Part shown: one piece after another, positions 8,579 through 16,788 of the stretch
How the letters are laid out: each line of letters begins with the position of its first letter
Position numbering within the stretch: position 1 is the first letter of the stretch
NCBI RefSeq assembly: GCF_018343535.1
Contig: NZ_JAGYPF010000004.1
Location: forward strand, 145,666 to 209,665
Reading direction: 5' to 3'
From: Neobacillus rhizophilus
Lineage (GTDB): Bacteria; Bacillota; Bacilli; Bacillales; Cytobacillaceae
DNA: 64,000 nucleotides
Translations under genes and position numbers: made by a program
The notes under the pieces: generated by a model
What the model was told of the DNA's origin: nothing
Seen by the model: the letters and a program-made list of their open reading frames with translations, nothing else
Database searches by the model: none

Positions 8579-8592
8579 GAAAAAACATATGC

Positions 8593-9003
8593 TCAACGAT
8601 TCCGTGCAATCATATATCCATTATCTATTCTCTCAAACCCAATGCGCGGATAATATTCCATGGCAATCGGAGAGGCCAGTAAGATGAGCGTCACTTCATC
8701 TCCAATTTGATCTTGCAACAATCTGACCATTTCCTTGCCTATCCCCATTTTTTGATAGGTCTTGTCTACAGCTAAATCCGATAAATAGCAGCAATAGTTG
8801 TAATCGGTAATAGCTCTGGCTACTCCAGCCAGTTTTTCACCAACCCAAGCCGTAATTGTAATATCAGCATGATCAAGCATCCGCTGCAGCCGAGGTAAAT
8901 CGTCAACAGGCCGCTTAATGCCGGATGCTTTAAAAACTGTAGAAAGCTCCTCTGCACTGATTGGAACATTGATTTTGTACGTTAATTGTAAAGAATCATT
9001 CAT
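8593..9003 (-). CDS. GNAT-family N-acetyltransferase
   Basis: 136-residue acetyl-CoA-dependent acyltransferase. Motif A appears as LSDLAVDKTYQKMGIGKEMV (the Q-x-x-G-I-G acetyl-CoA loop), and the C-terminal IAMEYYPRIGFERID gives motif B. The ATG at 9003 follows TTGGAGG, so the TTG-initiated longer frame is rejected. Acceptor substrate unknown. Monocistronic. Confidence 0.85.
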   Translation of the reverse strand: MNDSLQLTYKINVPISAEELSTVFKASGIKRPVDDLPRLQRMLDHADITITAWVGEKLAGVARAITDYNYCCYLSDLAVDKTYQKMGIGKEMVRLLQDQIGDEVTLILLASPIAMEYYPRIGFERIDNGYMIARNR

Positions 9004-9105
9004 TTTTCCATCCTCCAATTTGTTAAGATGAAAATAATTGTAATGGATGGATGGCTCCCCAGAAAGTACCAGATAGAAAGGTTTTAATGGTGCCAGTTAT
9101 CTATA

Positions 9106-9483
9106 TTATGAAACATCTTCATACTGCCAACCCAAATCATAAACCCTAAAGTTTGAACCATAGTAATTATTTCCATCAAAAAGCCTGATTTCGTCAATCA
9201 TAGGATTGTTGAACTTAATTACTAGTCTATGCTTGCTTTCGAAAACAATATGATTTAATTGTTCCTCTAGCAATCTATCTAAATAATCCTTCTCGTCCCA
9301 ATACAATCTCATTCCTATCACGGATTTTAACCAATTCTCTTCCACGGTATTTGGATTGCAAGTATGATGATGCGTATTTCCCTGACATACCCACTTTCCT
9401 GGACCATTGCCGGGCTTTCTTCTAAATGGTTTCATACAAAAATTACAGTAGATTTTTCCTGCAAAAAATGACATACGAACCAC
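9106..9483 (-). CDS. Zinc-ribbon protein resembling a serine-recombinase tail
   Basis: 125 residues. The first half (FFAGKIYCNFCMKPFRRKPG, then WVCQGN and HHHTCNP) matches the pattern of the recombinase zinc beta-ribbon domain found after the catalytic domain of large serine recombinases (family knowledge). No resolvase catalytic domain precedes it, so it is a stand-alone derivative or a remnant. Start is GTG 9483 or ATG 9474; GGGAAAG upstream fits either. Confidence 0.5.
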   Translation of the reverse strand: MVRMSFFAGKIYCNFCMKPFRRKPGNGPGKWVCQGNTHHHTCNPNTVEENWLKSVIGMRLYWDEKDYLDRLLEEQLNHIVFESKHRLVIKFNNPMIDEIRLFDGNNYYGSNFRVYDLGWQYEDVS

Positions 9484-9684
9484 TTCTTTCCCTTTTTAAG
9501 ACTATTATATGACCAAGAATCTATCATTATTCATTAATAGTAGAGTAATTTAGTAGTTGAATTTGTCCTAAAAATCTGTAAAGCAGTTTTACCGAAAGTT
9601 GTTAATTTCCAATAAAATGAAACTTAGGATTAAAAAATAACGTATAAGGTATTAAAAGGATAAAAAGGGGGGGGGAGCCACCTA

Positions 9685-9984
9685 ATGCCTACTTGCCAAA
9701 ACTGTAGAGAAAAATGGTCTTGGTTGGATTCATTAAAAAAAATATTAACATTCCGCAAAAGTATGAAATGCAATCTTTGTGAAGAAATCCAATATCAAAG
9801 CAAGTCTTCAAAAAACGCCACATCTTTATTGGCTTTATTCCCGATAATAACTATTCCGTTTACGGTAATGTTTAATTTATCTTTAACATCCATGCTAATA
9901 TTAGAACTTCCTATAATATTATTGGTACTGTTTACAATGCCATTATTTTTAATATTAAGTGAAAAAGATGAGCCACTTTGGTGA
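9685..9984 (+). CDS. TIGR04104-type zinc-finger membrane protein
   Basis: 99 residues. It opens with MPTCQNC and, about 25 residues later, MKCNLC, the CxxC-20-CxxC pattern of the TIGR04104 putative zinc finger family. Two hydrophobic segments follow (near residues 47-65 and 69-90). A ten-G run gives a very strong ribosome site before the ATG. Function unknown. Confidence 0.75.
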   Translation: MPTCQNCREKWSWLDSLKKILTFRKSMKCNLCEEIQYQSKSSKNATSLLALFPIITIPFTVMFNLSLTSMLILELPIILLVLFTMPLFLILSEKDEPLW

Positions 9985-10035
9985 GTGATCGTTTCATTTA
10001 AAAAAGTACAAGTTACCCTCCCGCCGTGCCCGCTT

Positions 10036-10311
10036 CTAAGCGTTTTTTCTAAAAACTAATATTGTATTTTTTAATGCAGCATAATTCCCGATTGCCGCAT
10101 ATCCATAAAACCATCCCATAAAAATTCCTGCCTTTAAGCTGTGATGGTGGCTAATAAATATGGCAAATATCAACCCAAGTGCCAATGCGACCACAGGGAC
10201 ATATTTTTTTGAAATTTTAAAAAATACTTTCAAGAGCTGTGTTAAAATCATGACAACTGGAACAGCTATGACAGCATCCCAAAAATTTGTATAAATTGTG
10301 GGGAAGTCCAT
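10036..10311 (-). CDS. Small holin-like membrane protein
   Basis: 91 residues with about three hydrophobic segments (AVPVVMILTQLLKVFF; VPVVALALGLIFAIFI; GIFMGWFYGYAAIGNYAAL). Order and length resemble phage_holin_5_2/Hol44 proteins, but no lysin or phage gene is near. ATG with GAGGTGACA upstream. Could equally be an unrelated small membrane protein. Confidence 0.5.
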   Translation of the reverse strand: MDFPTIYTNFWDAVIAVPVVMILTQLLKVFFKISKKYVPVVALALGLIFAIFISHHHSLKAGIFMGWFYGYAAIGNYAALKNTILVFRKNA

Positions 10312-10348
10312 ATAATGTCACCTCTAAGTGATAATCTGTCCTGAATCT

Positions 10349-10389
10349 ACAGAATGATGCACGGGGACGGTTCTCGTGCATCATTCTGT
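10349..10389. repeat. GGGGACGGTTCTC dispersed repeat, copy 2, intact hairpin
   Basis: ACAGAATGATGCAC (10349-10362) pairs perfectly with GTGCATCATTCTGT (10376-10389) around the loop GGGGACGGTTCTC. The same core occurs at 1312-1332. Likely a REP-like mobile palindrome; no U-run follows, so it is not a standard terminator. Confidence 0.75.
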
Positions 10390-10436
10390 AAGTTGGAAAG
10401 TTAACCAGTTGATTAACAAAAATCGAAAAAAGGTTA

Positions 10437-10485
10437 TTGACAAAAAGAAATTTAAGTAATATGATTATCTCAGATTCAAGATAAT
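10437..10485 (+). promoter_or_regulatory. mhqR promoter with overlapping MhqR-like operator
   Basis: TTGACA (10437-10442) and TATGAT (10460-10465) with a 17-nt spacer. An inverted repeat, ATTATCT (10464-10470) with AGATAAT (10479-10485), covers the -10 end, so binding would block transcription. This suggests autoregulation by MhqR. Confidence 0.75.
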
Positions 10486-10516
10486 TTAATTCAAGATTTC
10501 GGAGGAGGTGAAGGAA

Positions 10517-10939
10517 ATGAACAGGAAATGCTCGAATTTGCCCTTTCTAGTATTAATGCAAACATCAAAAGCTATTCATGAACGCATTAAAGATGAAATC
10601 GCAAAAAACAATCTTGGTATTACGGAGTTTTCTGTTCTGGAGGTACTTTATCAAAAAGGGAAACAAACCATTCAACAAATCGGAAATTGCATATTAATCT
10701 CGAGTGGTTCGATGACCTATGTAATAGATAAGCTTGAAAAAAGAGGTCTGTTATGCAGAAATGCCTGTCCGGATGACCGCCGGGTGATTCATGTGACCTT
10801 AACGGATGCTGGTAATGCTTTGATGGATGAAATCATGCCAAAATATCATGAATTCGTGAATTCCATGTTTGATTCATTAAATTCTGATGAGGAAGAAACA
10901 TTGGTCCGGCTTTTAAAAAAAGTAAGAGATAAAGTGTAG
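10517..10939 (+). CDS. mhqR: MarR-family repressor MhqR
   Basis: 140-residue winged-helix regulator: recognition region ISSGSMTYVIDKLEKRGLL, wing CPDDRRVIHVTLTDAG. In B. subtilis MhqR represses quinone-detoxification genes (mhqNOP, mhqED, azoR2). Here the following genes are the same classes, and an operator matching TATCTCGAATnCGAGATA lies ahead of them. The frame opens at GTG 10508, but that GTG is inside the ribosome site GGAGGAGGTG; ATG 10517 is the start. It has several cysteines but redox sensing cannot be assigned. Confidence 0.82.
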   Translation: MNRKCSNLPFLVLMQTSKAIHERIKDEIAKNNLGITEFSVLEVLYQKGKQTIQQIGNCILISSGSMTYVIDKLEKRGLLCRNACPDDRRVIHVTLTDAGNALMDEIMPKYHEFVNSMFDSLNSDEEETLVRLLKKVRDKV

Positions 10940-10959
10940 ATTTTAATTTTTTTTTAAAA

Positions 10960-10977
10960 TATCTCGAATCCGAGATA
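10960..10977 (+). promoter_or_regulatory. MhqR-like operator before doxX
   Basis: TATCTCGAATCCGAGATA, arms TATCTCG and CGAGATA, 24 bp before the doxX ATG. It matches the B. subtilis MhqR operator as I remember it almost base for base. Confidence 0.85.
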
Positions 10978-11000
10978 AAAACAATTAGGAGGCTTTTAAA

Positions 11001-11399
11001 ATGTTAAATATTGGTTTGTTAATTATTCGTTTGGTAATTGGTTTACTATTTGTAGGGCATGGTGCGCAAAAATTGTTTGGTTGGTTCGGTGGTTACGGCC
11101 CGAAAGGCACAGGTGGTTGGTTTGAATCTATTGGCATAAAACCAGGAGTGACCATGGCAATTCTAGCAGGTTTGGCAGAGCTTTTCGGCGGATTATTGTT
11201 TGCTTTAGGATTATTAACCCCGCTTGCAGGAATTTTGATTGCAGGAACGATGGCAATGGCGATTATCAAGGTTCATGCTCCTAATGGATTATGGGCAACA
11301 GCAAATGGATATGAATTTAACCTGACTTTGCTTGCTGTTGCAATTGGTGTAGCTTTAATCGGCCCTGGTCAATATGCATTAGATGCATTTTTATTCTAA
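11001..11399 (+). CDS. mhqP: DoxX-family membrane protein (MhqP-like)
   Basis: 132 residues, four hydrophobic helices, with the DoxX signature LLFVGHGAQKLFGWFGGYG and a glycine-rich second helix (GLAELFGGLLFALGLLTPL). DoxX proteins link to thiol/oxidant homeostasis; MhqP (YdfP) belongs to the B. subtilis MhqR regulon. TAGGAGG site ahead of ATG. A degenerate operator half-site (TATCTCGAATT at 11402) lies just after the gene. Confidence 0.85.
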   Translation: MLNIGLLIIRLVIGLLFVGHGAQKLFGWFGGYGPKGTGGWFESIGIKPGVTMAILAGLAELFGGLLFALGLLTPLAGILIAGTMAMAIIKVHAPNGLWATANGYEFNLTLLAVAIGVALIGPGQYALDAFLF

Positions 11400-11521
11400 A
11401 ATATCTCGAATTTAAGAATCTTAATTTATAATTAAAATGAAAAGATTTTAATTAATGGACTAGGAATAAACTAAGGTATCGAATTCATTTAATTATCTCA
11501 CGAAAAAGGGAGTGTTTAAAA

Positions 11522-12460
11522 ATGAGTAAGAAAACAATGGGTATACACCATATCACAGCCATTGTCGGACATCCACAGGAAAATGTAGATTTCTATGCCG
11601 GCGTTTTAGGGATGCGCTTGGTAAAGAAAACGGTCAATTTTGATGATCCAGGGACCTATCATCTTTATTTTGGAAATGAAGGTGGAAAACCAGGGACTAT
11701 CATAACCTTCTTTCCTTGGCCAGGTGCTCGTCAAGGAATCATTGGAGACGGTCAAGTTGGGGTAACATCATATGTGGTTCCTAAAGGAGCGATGGGATTT
11801 TGGGAACTGCGATTAGAAAAGTTCGAGATTCCTTTCACAAAAATAGAACGCTTTGGAGAGCAATATTTAGAATTCGATGATCCACATGGACTTCATTTGG
11901 AAATTGTCGAAAGAGAAGAAGGGGAAGCTAATACATGGAGCTTTGGGGGAGTAACACCTGAAGTGGCGATAAAAGGATTTGGCGGAGCAACCCTTTTATC
12001 GGAACAGCCTGATAAAACAGCGGAATTGTTAGAAACGGTAATGGGGCTCGAATTTGTCGGTAAAGAAGGCGATTTAGCCCGTTATCGTTCAACAGCTGAA
12101 ATCGGTAATATTATTGACCTGAAATTAACTCCAATTGGACTCGGGCAAATGGGTGTCGGTACCGTACACCACATTGCATGGCGGGCAAAGGATGATGAGG
12201 ATCAATTAGATTGGAAGCAATATGTAAAGCGCCATGGGTACGGGGTAACACCAGTACAGGATAGAAACTACTTTAATGCAATTTACTTTAGAGAGCATGG
12301 AAAAATTCTGTTTGAAATTGCAACGGATCCTCCAGGATTTGCGCATGATGAATCACAAGCGACAATGGGAGAAAAGTTGATGCTGCCTTCCCAGTATGAA
12401 CCACATAGAGCACAACTAGAACGAGTGCTGATTCCAATTGAAGTAAGGCCATTAGACTAA
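11522..12460 (+). CDS. mhqO: Ring-cleaving dioxygenase-type VOC protein (MhqO-like)
   Basis: 312 residues with two vicinal-oxygen-chelate domains. Metal ligands are visible as IHHITAI (His near 9), TVHHIAWR (His near 220) and LFEIATDPPGF (Glu near 270). The family cleaves or handles catechol/hydroquinone rings; MhqO (YdfO) is its B. subtilis member. It is transcribed with the flavin reductase and esterase that follow. A possible MhqR-like site lies in the 120-bp spacer upstream (TATCGAATTC then TTATCTC). Confidence 0.85.
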   Translation: MSKKTMGIHHITAIVGHPQENVDFYAGVLGMRLVKKTVNFDDPGTYHLYFGNEGGKPGTIITFFPWPGARQGIIGDGQVGVTSYVVPKGAMGFWELRLEKFEIPFTKIERFGEQYLEFDDPHGLHLEIVEREEGEANTWSFGGVTPEVAIKGFGGATLLSEQPDKTAELLETVMGLEFVGKEGDLARYRSTAEIGNIIDLKLTPIGLGQMGVGTVHHIAWRAKDDEDQLDWKQYVKRHGYGVTPVQDRNYFNAIYFREHGKILFEIATDPPGFAHDESQATMGEKLMLPSQYEPHRAQLERVLIPIEVRPLD

Positions 12461-12482
12461 TTTCTCGAGGGGACTGATTTCT

Positions 12483-13091
12483 ATGCGTTCGATTGACCCT
12501 GCAACAATTAGCGAAAGAGAAAATTATAAATTCTTGATAGGAAGCATTATCCCAAGGCCTATTGCGTTTGTCACATCGATTTCGAAGGATGGGGTGTTGA
12601 ACGGTGCACCATTTAGCTACTTTAATATTGTGTCAGCTAACCCCCCAATGATTTCTTTATCCATTCAACGTTCAGCAGGGAGGCAAAAGGACACAGCGCG
12701 AAATATCCTGGAGTCCAATGAATTTGTGGTCCATATCGTTGACGAACAAAATGTTGCAGAAGTTAACAAAACAGCGGCGACTCTTCCCCCTGACCAAAGT
12801 GAAATAGACTTAACGGATTTAACTCCAGTGGAAAGCGTGAGAATTTCAGTCCCGGGAGTAAAGGAAGCGAAAGTCAGGATGGAATGTTTATTAGAGCATT
12901 CAATAGAATTGGGAGGAAAAGATTCTCCTGGGTGTGATTTGATTATCGGAAAAATTGTTCAATATCATATTGAAAGCAGCATTTATGAAAATGGAAGAAT
13001 AGACCCAAGGGGACTAACTGCTGTCAGCCGATTGGCGGGAAATAGTTATGCCAAAATTGGTGACATTTTTGAAATTGAAAGACCTAAATAG
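12483..13091 (+). CDS. Flavin reductase-like protein (DIM6/NTAB family)
   Basis: 202-residue FMN-binding split-barrel protein: IIPRPIAFVTSISKDG near residue 25, NGAPFSYFNIVSANPPM, RSAGRQKDTARNI, and SRLAGNSYAKIGD near the end. These enzymes reduce flavin with NAD(P)H or act as flavoredoxins. Within this stress cluster a role in quinone or nitro reduction is likely (inference). ATG preceded by GAGGGGACT; 22 nt from the VOC gene. Confidence 0.8.
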   Translation: MRSIDPATISERENYKFLIGSIIPRPIAFVTSISKDGVLNGAPFSYFNIVSANPPMISLSIQRSAGRQKDTARNILESNEFVVHIVDEQNVAEVNKTAATLPPDQSEIDLTDLTPVESVRISVPGVKEAKVRMECLLEHSIELGGKDSPGCDLIIGKIVQYHIESSIYENGRIDPRGLTAVSRLAGNSYAKIGDIFEIERPK

Positions 13092-13117
13092 TTCCACATT
13101 CTGGAGGGAAAACAAGG

Positions 13118-13729
13118 ATGAAACATGTATTCAATAAAGGGCAAGACCAAACAAAACCCACCTTTTTATTGCTTCATGGAACGGGTGGCAATGAATTAGA
13201 CCTGCTGCCACTTGCGGGCATGATTGACGATGAAGCCAATGTTTTAAGCGTTCGAGGGAATGTATTAGAAAATGGTATGCCGCGATTCTTTAGAAGGCTA
13301 GCGGAAGGAGTCTTTGACGAAGAAGATCTTATTTTTCGAACAAAAGAGCTAAATGAGTTTCTGGATGAAGCTGCTGAAAAGTATAGTTTCGACCGAAACA
13401 ATATCGTTGCGATTGGTTACTCAAATGGAGCAAATATCGCGGCAAGTTTATTATTTCATTACCAAAATGCCTTAAAAGCTGCCATTCTTCATCATCCAAT
13501 GGTACCGCGAAAAGGAATTGAGCTTCCTGATTTGACCGGAACGTCCGTGTTTATAGCTGCTGGGACGAATGATCCAATCTGTTCACCAATGGAATCTACA
13601 GAACTTCAATCGTTATTACAGAACGCCAATGCAGAAGTAGAGCTTCACTGGGAGAATCGAGGACATCAATTAACGGTAGAAGAGGTAAATGCTGCCGCAA
13701 ATTGGTATCGGAAGGAAATAATTAAATAA
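13118..13729 (+). CDS. mhqD: Phospholipase/carboxylesterase MhqD
   Basis: 203-residue alpha/beta-hydrolase: oxyanion region LLLHGTGGNELDLLPLA, nucleophile elbow IGYSNGANIA (Ser), acid AGTNDPICS (Asp) and RGHQLTVEE (His). This is the YodD/MhqD esterase class controlled by MhqR in B. subtilis. GGAGGGAAAACA ribosome site. Exact ester substrate unknown. Confidence 0.85.
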   Translation: MKHVFNKGQDQTKPTFLLLHGTGGNELDLLPLAGMIDDEANVLSVRGNVLENGMPRFFRRLAEGVFDEEDLIFRTKELNEFLDEAAEKYSFDRNNIVAIGYSNGANIAASLLFHYQNALKAAILHHPMVPRKGIELPDLTGTSVFIAAGTNDPICSPMESTELQSLLQNANAEVELHWENRGHQLTVEEVNAAANWYRKEIIK

Positions 13730-13774
13730 TAATTACTGCATTCGAAAATGGCCAGGAAGAGGGAGGCGGAAACC

Positions 13775-14452
13775 TTGAATGAAAAGAATATAGTGGGAGA
13801 ACTAGCAGCTGATTTCGTTAAAGATGGGATGGTAGTTGGGCTTGGAACTGGTTCAACCGTTTATTTTACACTTATGAAACTTGGAGCGCTAGTGGAAGCG
13901 GGGCTTTCCATTCAAGGAATCCCAACCTCGGTTCAAACAGCAGAATTAGCAAAAAAATTACAAATTCCATTAGCCAGTATGGACGAGGTTAAGAAAATAG
14001 ATATTGCAATAGATGGGGCCGATGAATTCGATTCTAACCTGAACCTCATTAAGGGTGGTGGCGGAGCCCTAGTTCGGGAAAAAATCGTAGCCAAGGCTGC
14101 GGAAAAATTTATTGTAGTGGCTGACCCATCGAAAATGGTGAAAACATTGGGAGCCTTTCCGCTTCCTGTCGAAGTCGTTCCTTTTGGGGCGGTGCAGACT
14201 GAGAATTATATAAGGGAATTACAAGGGAAAACTAAATTGCGTCAAACGAATGGAATGCCATTTCAAACGGATAATGGCAACTTTATCATTGACTGTTCAT
14301 TTCCCAGTATCATAAAGCCTCAAGAGTTGGAAAGTATCCTGAACAACATTCCCGGTGTGGTTGATAATGGCTTGTTTGTTGGCATGGCAGATATGGTGAT
14401 TACAATAGATCCAGGTCATAAGCCGGTTTTGCTAGAAAGAGAAAAACAGTAA
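13775..14452 (+). CDS. rpiA: Ribose-5-phosphate isomerase A
   Basis: Interconverts ribose 5-phosphate and ribulose 5-phosphate. Motifs: GLGTGSTV, IAIDGADEFD, KGGGGALVREKIVA (catalytic Glu) and VADPSKMV. 225 residues from TTG 13775, which has GGGAGGCGG at the right distance; the ATG at 13748 has none. Family length about 225 agrees. Placement inside a quinone-stress operon is unusual; B. subtilis uses RpiB elsewhere. A pentose-phosphate link to NADPH supply is a possible rationale (inference). Confidence 0.9.
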   Translation: MNEKNIVGELAADFVKDGMVVGLGTGSTVYFTLMKLGALVEAGLSIQGIPTSVQTAELAKKLQIPLASMDEVKKIDIAIDGADEFDSNLNLIKGGGGALVREKIVAKAAEKFIVVADPSKMVKTLGAFPLPVEVVPFGAVQTENYIRELQGKTKLRQTNGMPFQTDNGNFIIDCSFPSIIKPQELESILNNIPGVVDNGLFVGMADMVITIDPGHKPVLLEREKQ

Positions 14453-14471
14453 TAATTGGGAGGAAATAAAC

Positions 14472-15449
14472 ATGAACAAATTAAAGGGTGTACATCACGT
14501 TACAGCCATTACAAGCAGCGCAGAAAAAATTTATGAATTCTTCACATATGTATTAGGGGTGCGCTTAGTAAAGAAAACTGTGAACCAAGACGATATTCAA
14601 ACATATCATTTATTTTTTGCAGATGATGTAGGCGGTCCAGGGACGGACATGACATTCTTTGACTTCCCAGGAATTCCAAAAGGGGTTCATGGGACAGACG
14701 AGATTTCAAAAACATCCTTTCGTGTACCGAATGATACTGCATTAGATTATTGGCTAAACCGGTTTAACCGGTTAAATATTGAACATACAGGAATCAAAGA
14801 GCAATTTGGTAAGAAAACACTGTCCTTTGTTGATTTTGATGATCAGCAATACCAATTGATTTCCGATGAGAACAATCAAGGTGTTGCCGCAGGTATACCT
14901 TGGCAAAATGGACCAATCCCATTAGAACATGCCATTACAGGATTAGGACCGGTCTTTGTCCGTGTTTCCAACTTCGATTACTTTAAAGCAATTATGGAAG
15001 AGGTATTACTTTTTAAAGAAATTGATAAAGATGGTTCTTACCATTTGTTTGAAACAGGAGAAGGCGGGAATGGCGCACAGGTGATTGTTGAGTATAATGC
15101 CATTCTTCCCCGGGCACGCCAAGGGTTTGGAACTGTACACCATGCTGCGTTCCGAGTTGAAGACCGTGCTGAAATTGATGAATGGACGAAACGCATGCAA
15201 TCCTTCCGCTTGCCGAATTCCGGTTATGTGGAACGCTATTATTTTGGTTCCTTATATACGAATGTTGCCCCGCAAATTCTGTTTGAAATTGCAACAGATG
15301 GACCAGGATTTATGGGGGATGAACCATATGAAACACTTGGTGAAAAACTATCATTACCGCCATTTTTTGAATCGAAACGCGAGCAAATTGAAAAACTGGT
15401 CCGGCCGATTGATACAGTAAGAAGTACCAAAGTGTTTGAAAAAGAATAG
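14472..15449 (+). CDS. Second ring-cleaving-type VOC protein
   Basis: 325-residue paralogue of the protein at 11522: VHHVTAITS (His), GTVHHAAFRVED (His), ILFEIATDGPGFMGDE (Glu) give the same metal triad in two VOC domains. Expected to act on a dihydroxylated aromatic or quinone adduct. Last gene of the run before the next promoter. The duplicate suggests two related substrates. Confidence 0.85.
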   Translation: MNKLKGVHHVTAITSSAEKIYEFFTYVLGVRLVKKTVNQDDIQTYHLFFADDVGGPGTDMTFFDFPGIPKGVHGTDEISKTSFRVPNDTALDYWLNRFNRLNIEHTGIKEQFGKKTLSFVDFDDQQYQLISDENNQGVAAGIPWQNGPIPLEHAITGLGPVFVRVSNFDYFKAIMEEVLLFKEIDKDGSYHLFETGEGGNGAQVIVEYNAILPRARQGFGTVHHAAFRVEDRAEIDEWTKRMQSFRLPNSGYVERYYFGSLYTNVAPQILFEIATDGPGFMGDEPYETLGEKLSLPPFFESKREQIEKLVRPIDTVRSTKVFEKE

Positions 15450-15501
15450 AATTCGCCGATATTACTTATAAATAATTTTTAAAAAAGTCCAACAGCTTTT
15501 T

Positions 15502-15548
15502 TTGACAATAAAAATTATTTCGATTACAATTATCTCGAATTAAGGATG
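15502..15548 (+). promoter_or_regulatory. Promoter with MhqR-like operator before the pirin gene
   Basis: TTGACA (15502-15507) and TACAAT (15525-15530), spacer 17, followed at once by TATCTCGAATTAAGGAT (15531-15547), which matches the left arm and centre of the MhqR operator with a degenerate right arm. Confidence 0.75.
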
Positions 15549-15555
15549 ATTTCAA

Positions 15556-15624
15556 ATGTTAAAAATTAGACTATCATTTACGTCATCACTTGTATTCCTA
15601 AATATGCCAAGCTTATATAGCTAA
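15556..15624 (+). CDS. Possible leader peptide (22 aa)
   Basis: ATG at 15556 preceded by AAGGATG and ending TAA at 15624; product begins MLKIRLSFTSS. It follows the promoter directly and is followed by a terminator hairpin at 15633, so it could be a leader peptide or a decayed gene. No homologue recognised. Confidence 0.3.
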   Translation: MLKIRLSFTSSLVFLNMPSLYS

Positions 15625-15632
15625 TGAAGGGG

Positions 15633-15682
15633 GTTGGAGCATATAGCGGATGAAAGTCTGCTATATTTTCCAACTTTTTTTT
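15633..15682 (+). terminator. Terminator between promoter and pirin gene
   Basis: GTTGGA and ATATAGC (15633-15647) pair with GCTATAT and TCCAAC (15660-15674), followed by eight T. It lies between the only visible promoter and the pirin start, leaving about 30 bp after it, so it may act as an attenuator. Confidence 0.8.
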
Positions 15683-15716
15683 CATGATTTTACTATCATC
15701 AGAGGAGTGACAGAAA

Positions 15717-16430
15717 TTGATTCAGCTTTATCCTGCAAGTAAACGCTATACAGTAAAAAATGACTGGCTGGAGAGTAATTTAAGTTTTTCTTTTGGAGAA
15801 TATTATGACCCATCCAATATCCGCTTTGGCCCGCTTCGTGTCTTTAACGACGATACAGTCCAGCCGGGACGGGGTTTTGGCATTCATCCGCATCGTGAAG
15901 CGGAAATTGTCTCAATTGTATTAAAGGGACAGCTTAAGCATGAGGACAACTTAGGGAACGCTGGAATCATCGGCACTGGAAGTATTCAGCGGATCAGTGC
16001 TGGAACCGGAGTGCTTCATTCTGAATTTAACGCGTCAAAACAGGAAGAAGTCCAATTCCTGCAGCTATGGTTTTCCCCAGATGAAAAGAAGTTAACGCCT
16101 TCCTATGAGGATATTTCATATGACTTAGAGCAAATGCATAATCAGCTCTTACCAGTTATCTCTCATACCGGTTCGGAGCGGGTTGCTAAAATTCATCAGG
16201 ATTTAACCCTTTATTTATCCAGATTGGATGGGAAGGAGACACTGACCTTTCGGCAGGAAGAAGGCAGGAGAATATACGTCTTTACGATTGAGGGAGAAAT
16301 ATCAATTAATAATGATAACATTTTAAAGTCCAGGGATGCTGCCCGAATCACAGATCTTCCGGAAATTACGATTCAAGCAAGTCAAGATAGTTTCTTTTTA
16401 TTAATTGACTTACCCGGAGGTGAATTCTAA
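15717..16430 (+). CDS. Pirin-family bicupin (YhhW-like)
   Basis: 237 residues. Cupin metal ligands appear as GIHPHREAEIVSIVLKG (two His) and AGTGVLHSEFNAS (His, Glu), the pirin/quercetin-2,3-dioxygenase-like pattern. TTG start at 15717 has AGAGGAGTGA upstream. The promoter 200 bp upstream carries an MhqR-like site, so it probably joins the same stress response. It overlaps the next gene by one base (TAATG). Confidence 0.85.
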   Translation: MIQLYPASKRYTVKNDWLESNLSFSFGEYYDPSNIRFGPLRVFNDDTVQPGRGFGIHPHREAEIVSIVLKGQLKHEDNLGNAGIIGTGSIQRISAGTGVLHSEFNASKQEEVQFLQLWFSPDEKKLTPSYEDISYDLEQMHNQLLPVISHTGSERVAKIHQDLTLYLSRLDGKETLTFRQEEGRRIYVFTIEGEISINNDNILKSRDAARITDLPEITIQASQDSFFLLIDLPGGEF

Positions 16431-16702
16431 TGTTAATGATTCGCCATTCCATAGGCAGCCGATTGCTATGTCAATCAGAAACCTACACGATTGATGAAAA
16501 AGAGGATCATTGGCTGATATCGCTCCCTATCGATGAGGAAACCGCTTCGAAGGTGTTGGAATTCCAAGATGAGTTAAATTTATTCGTAACAAAAGAAAAG
16601 GAAAAGACTTGGTTTTACTCCTCAGATGCCCAAATAAAGTTCCTGCCTAAGGAAAATCAATTAATGATACTAGCTGATCATAAAACGGTTTATCCAGTTT
16701 AG
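16430..16702 (+). CDS. Small conserved-looking protein, unknown
   Basis: 90 residues, not recognised. Soluble, mixed alpha/beta composition, containing SLPIDEETASKVLEFQDEL and KEKTWFYSSDAQIKFLP. Its ATG overlaps the pirin stop, so it is co-translated. An alternative ATG lies two codons in. A terminator follows. Confidence 0.6.
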   Translation: MLMIRHSIGSRLLCQSETYTIDEKEDHWLISLPIDEETASKVLEFQDELNLFVTKEKEKTWFYSSDAQIKFLPKENQLMILADHKTVYPV

Positions 16703-16757
16703 TGATGAATGTTGAGGACTGCCAACTAATCAGAATTATATTGAAAATGAATTTTTT

Positions 16758-16788
16758 ACCCGCCATTTAGGAGAATGGCGGGTTTTTT
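16758..16788 (+). terminator. Intrinsic terminator
   Basis: ACCCGCCATT (16758-16767) pairs with AATGGCGGGT (16774-16783), then TTTTT. The following 270 bp up to 17063 hold only A+T-rich DNA with a TATAAT-like box near 16937; I see no T-box or other leader ahead of the proline genes. Confidence 0.92.

Noticed and set aside
8487..8687. 66-codon ORF after the coiled-coil pair
   Set aside because: Runs through a strong hairpin and the antisense of the acetyltransferase; no ribosome site.
10036..10311. Prophage region based on the holin-like protein
   Set aside because: No lysin, structural or integrase gene within 10 kb; family match is weak.
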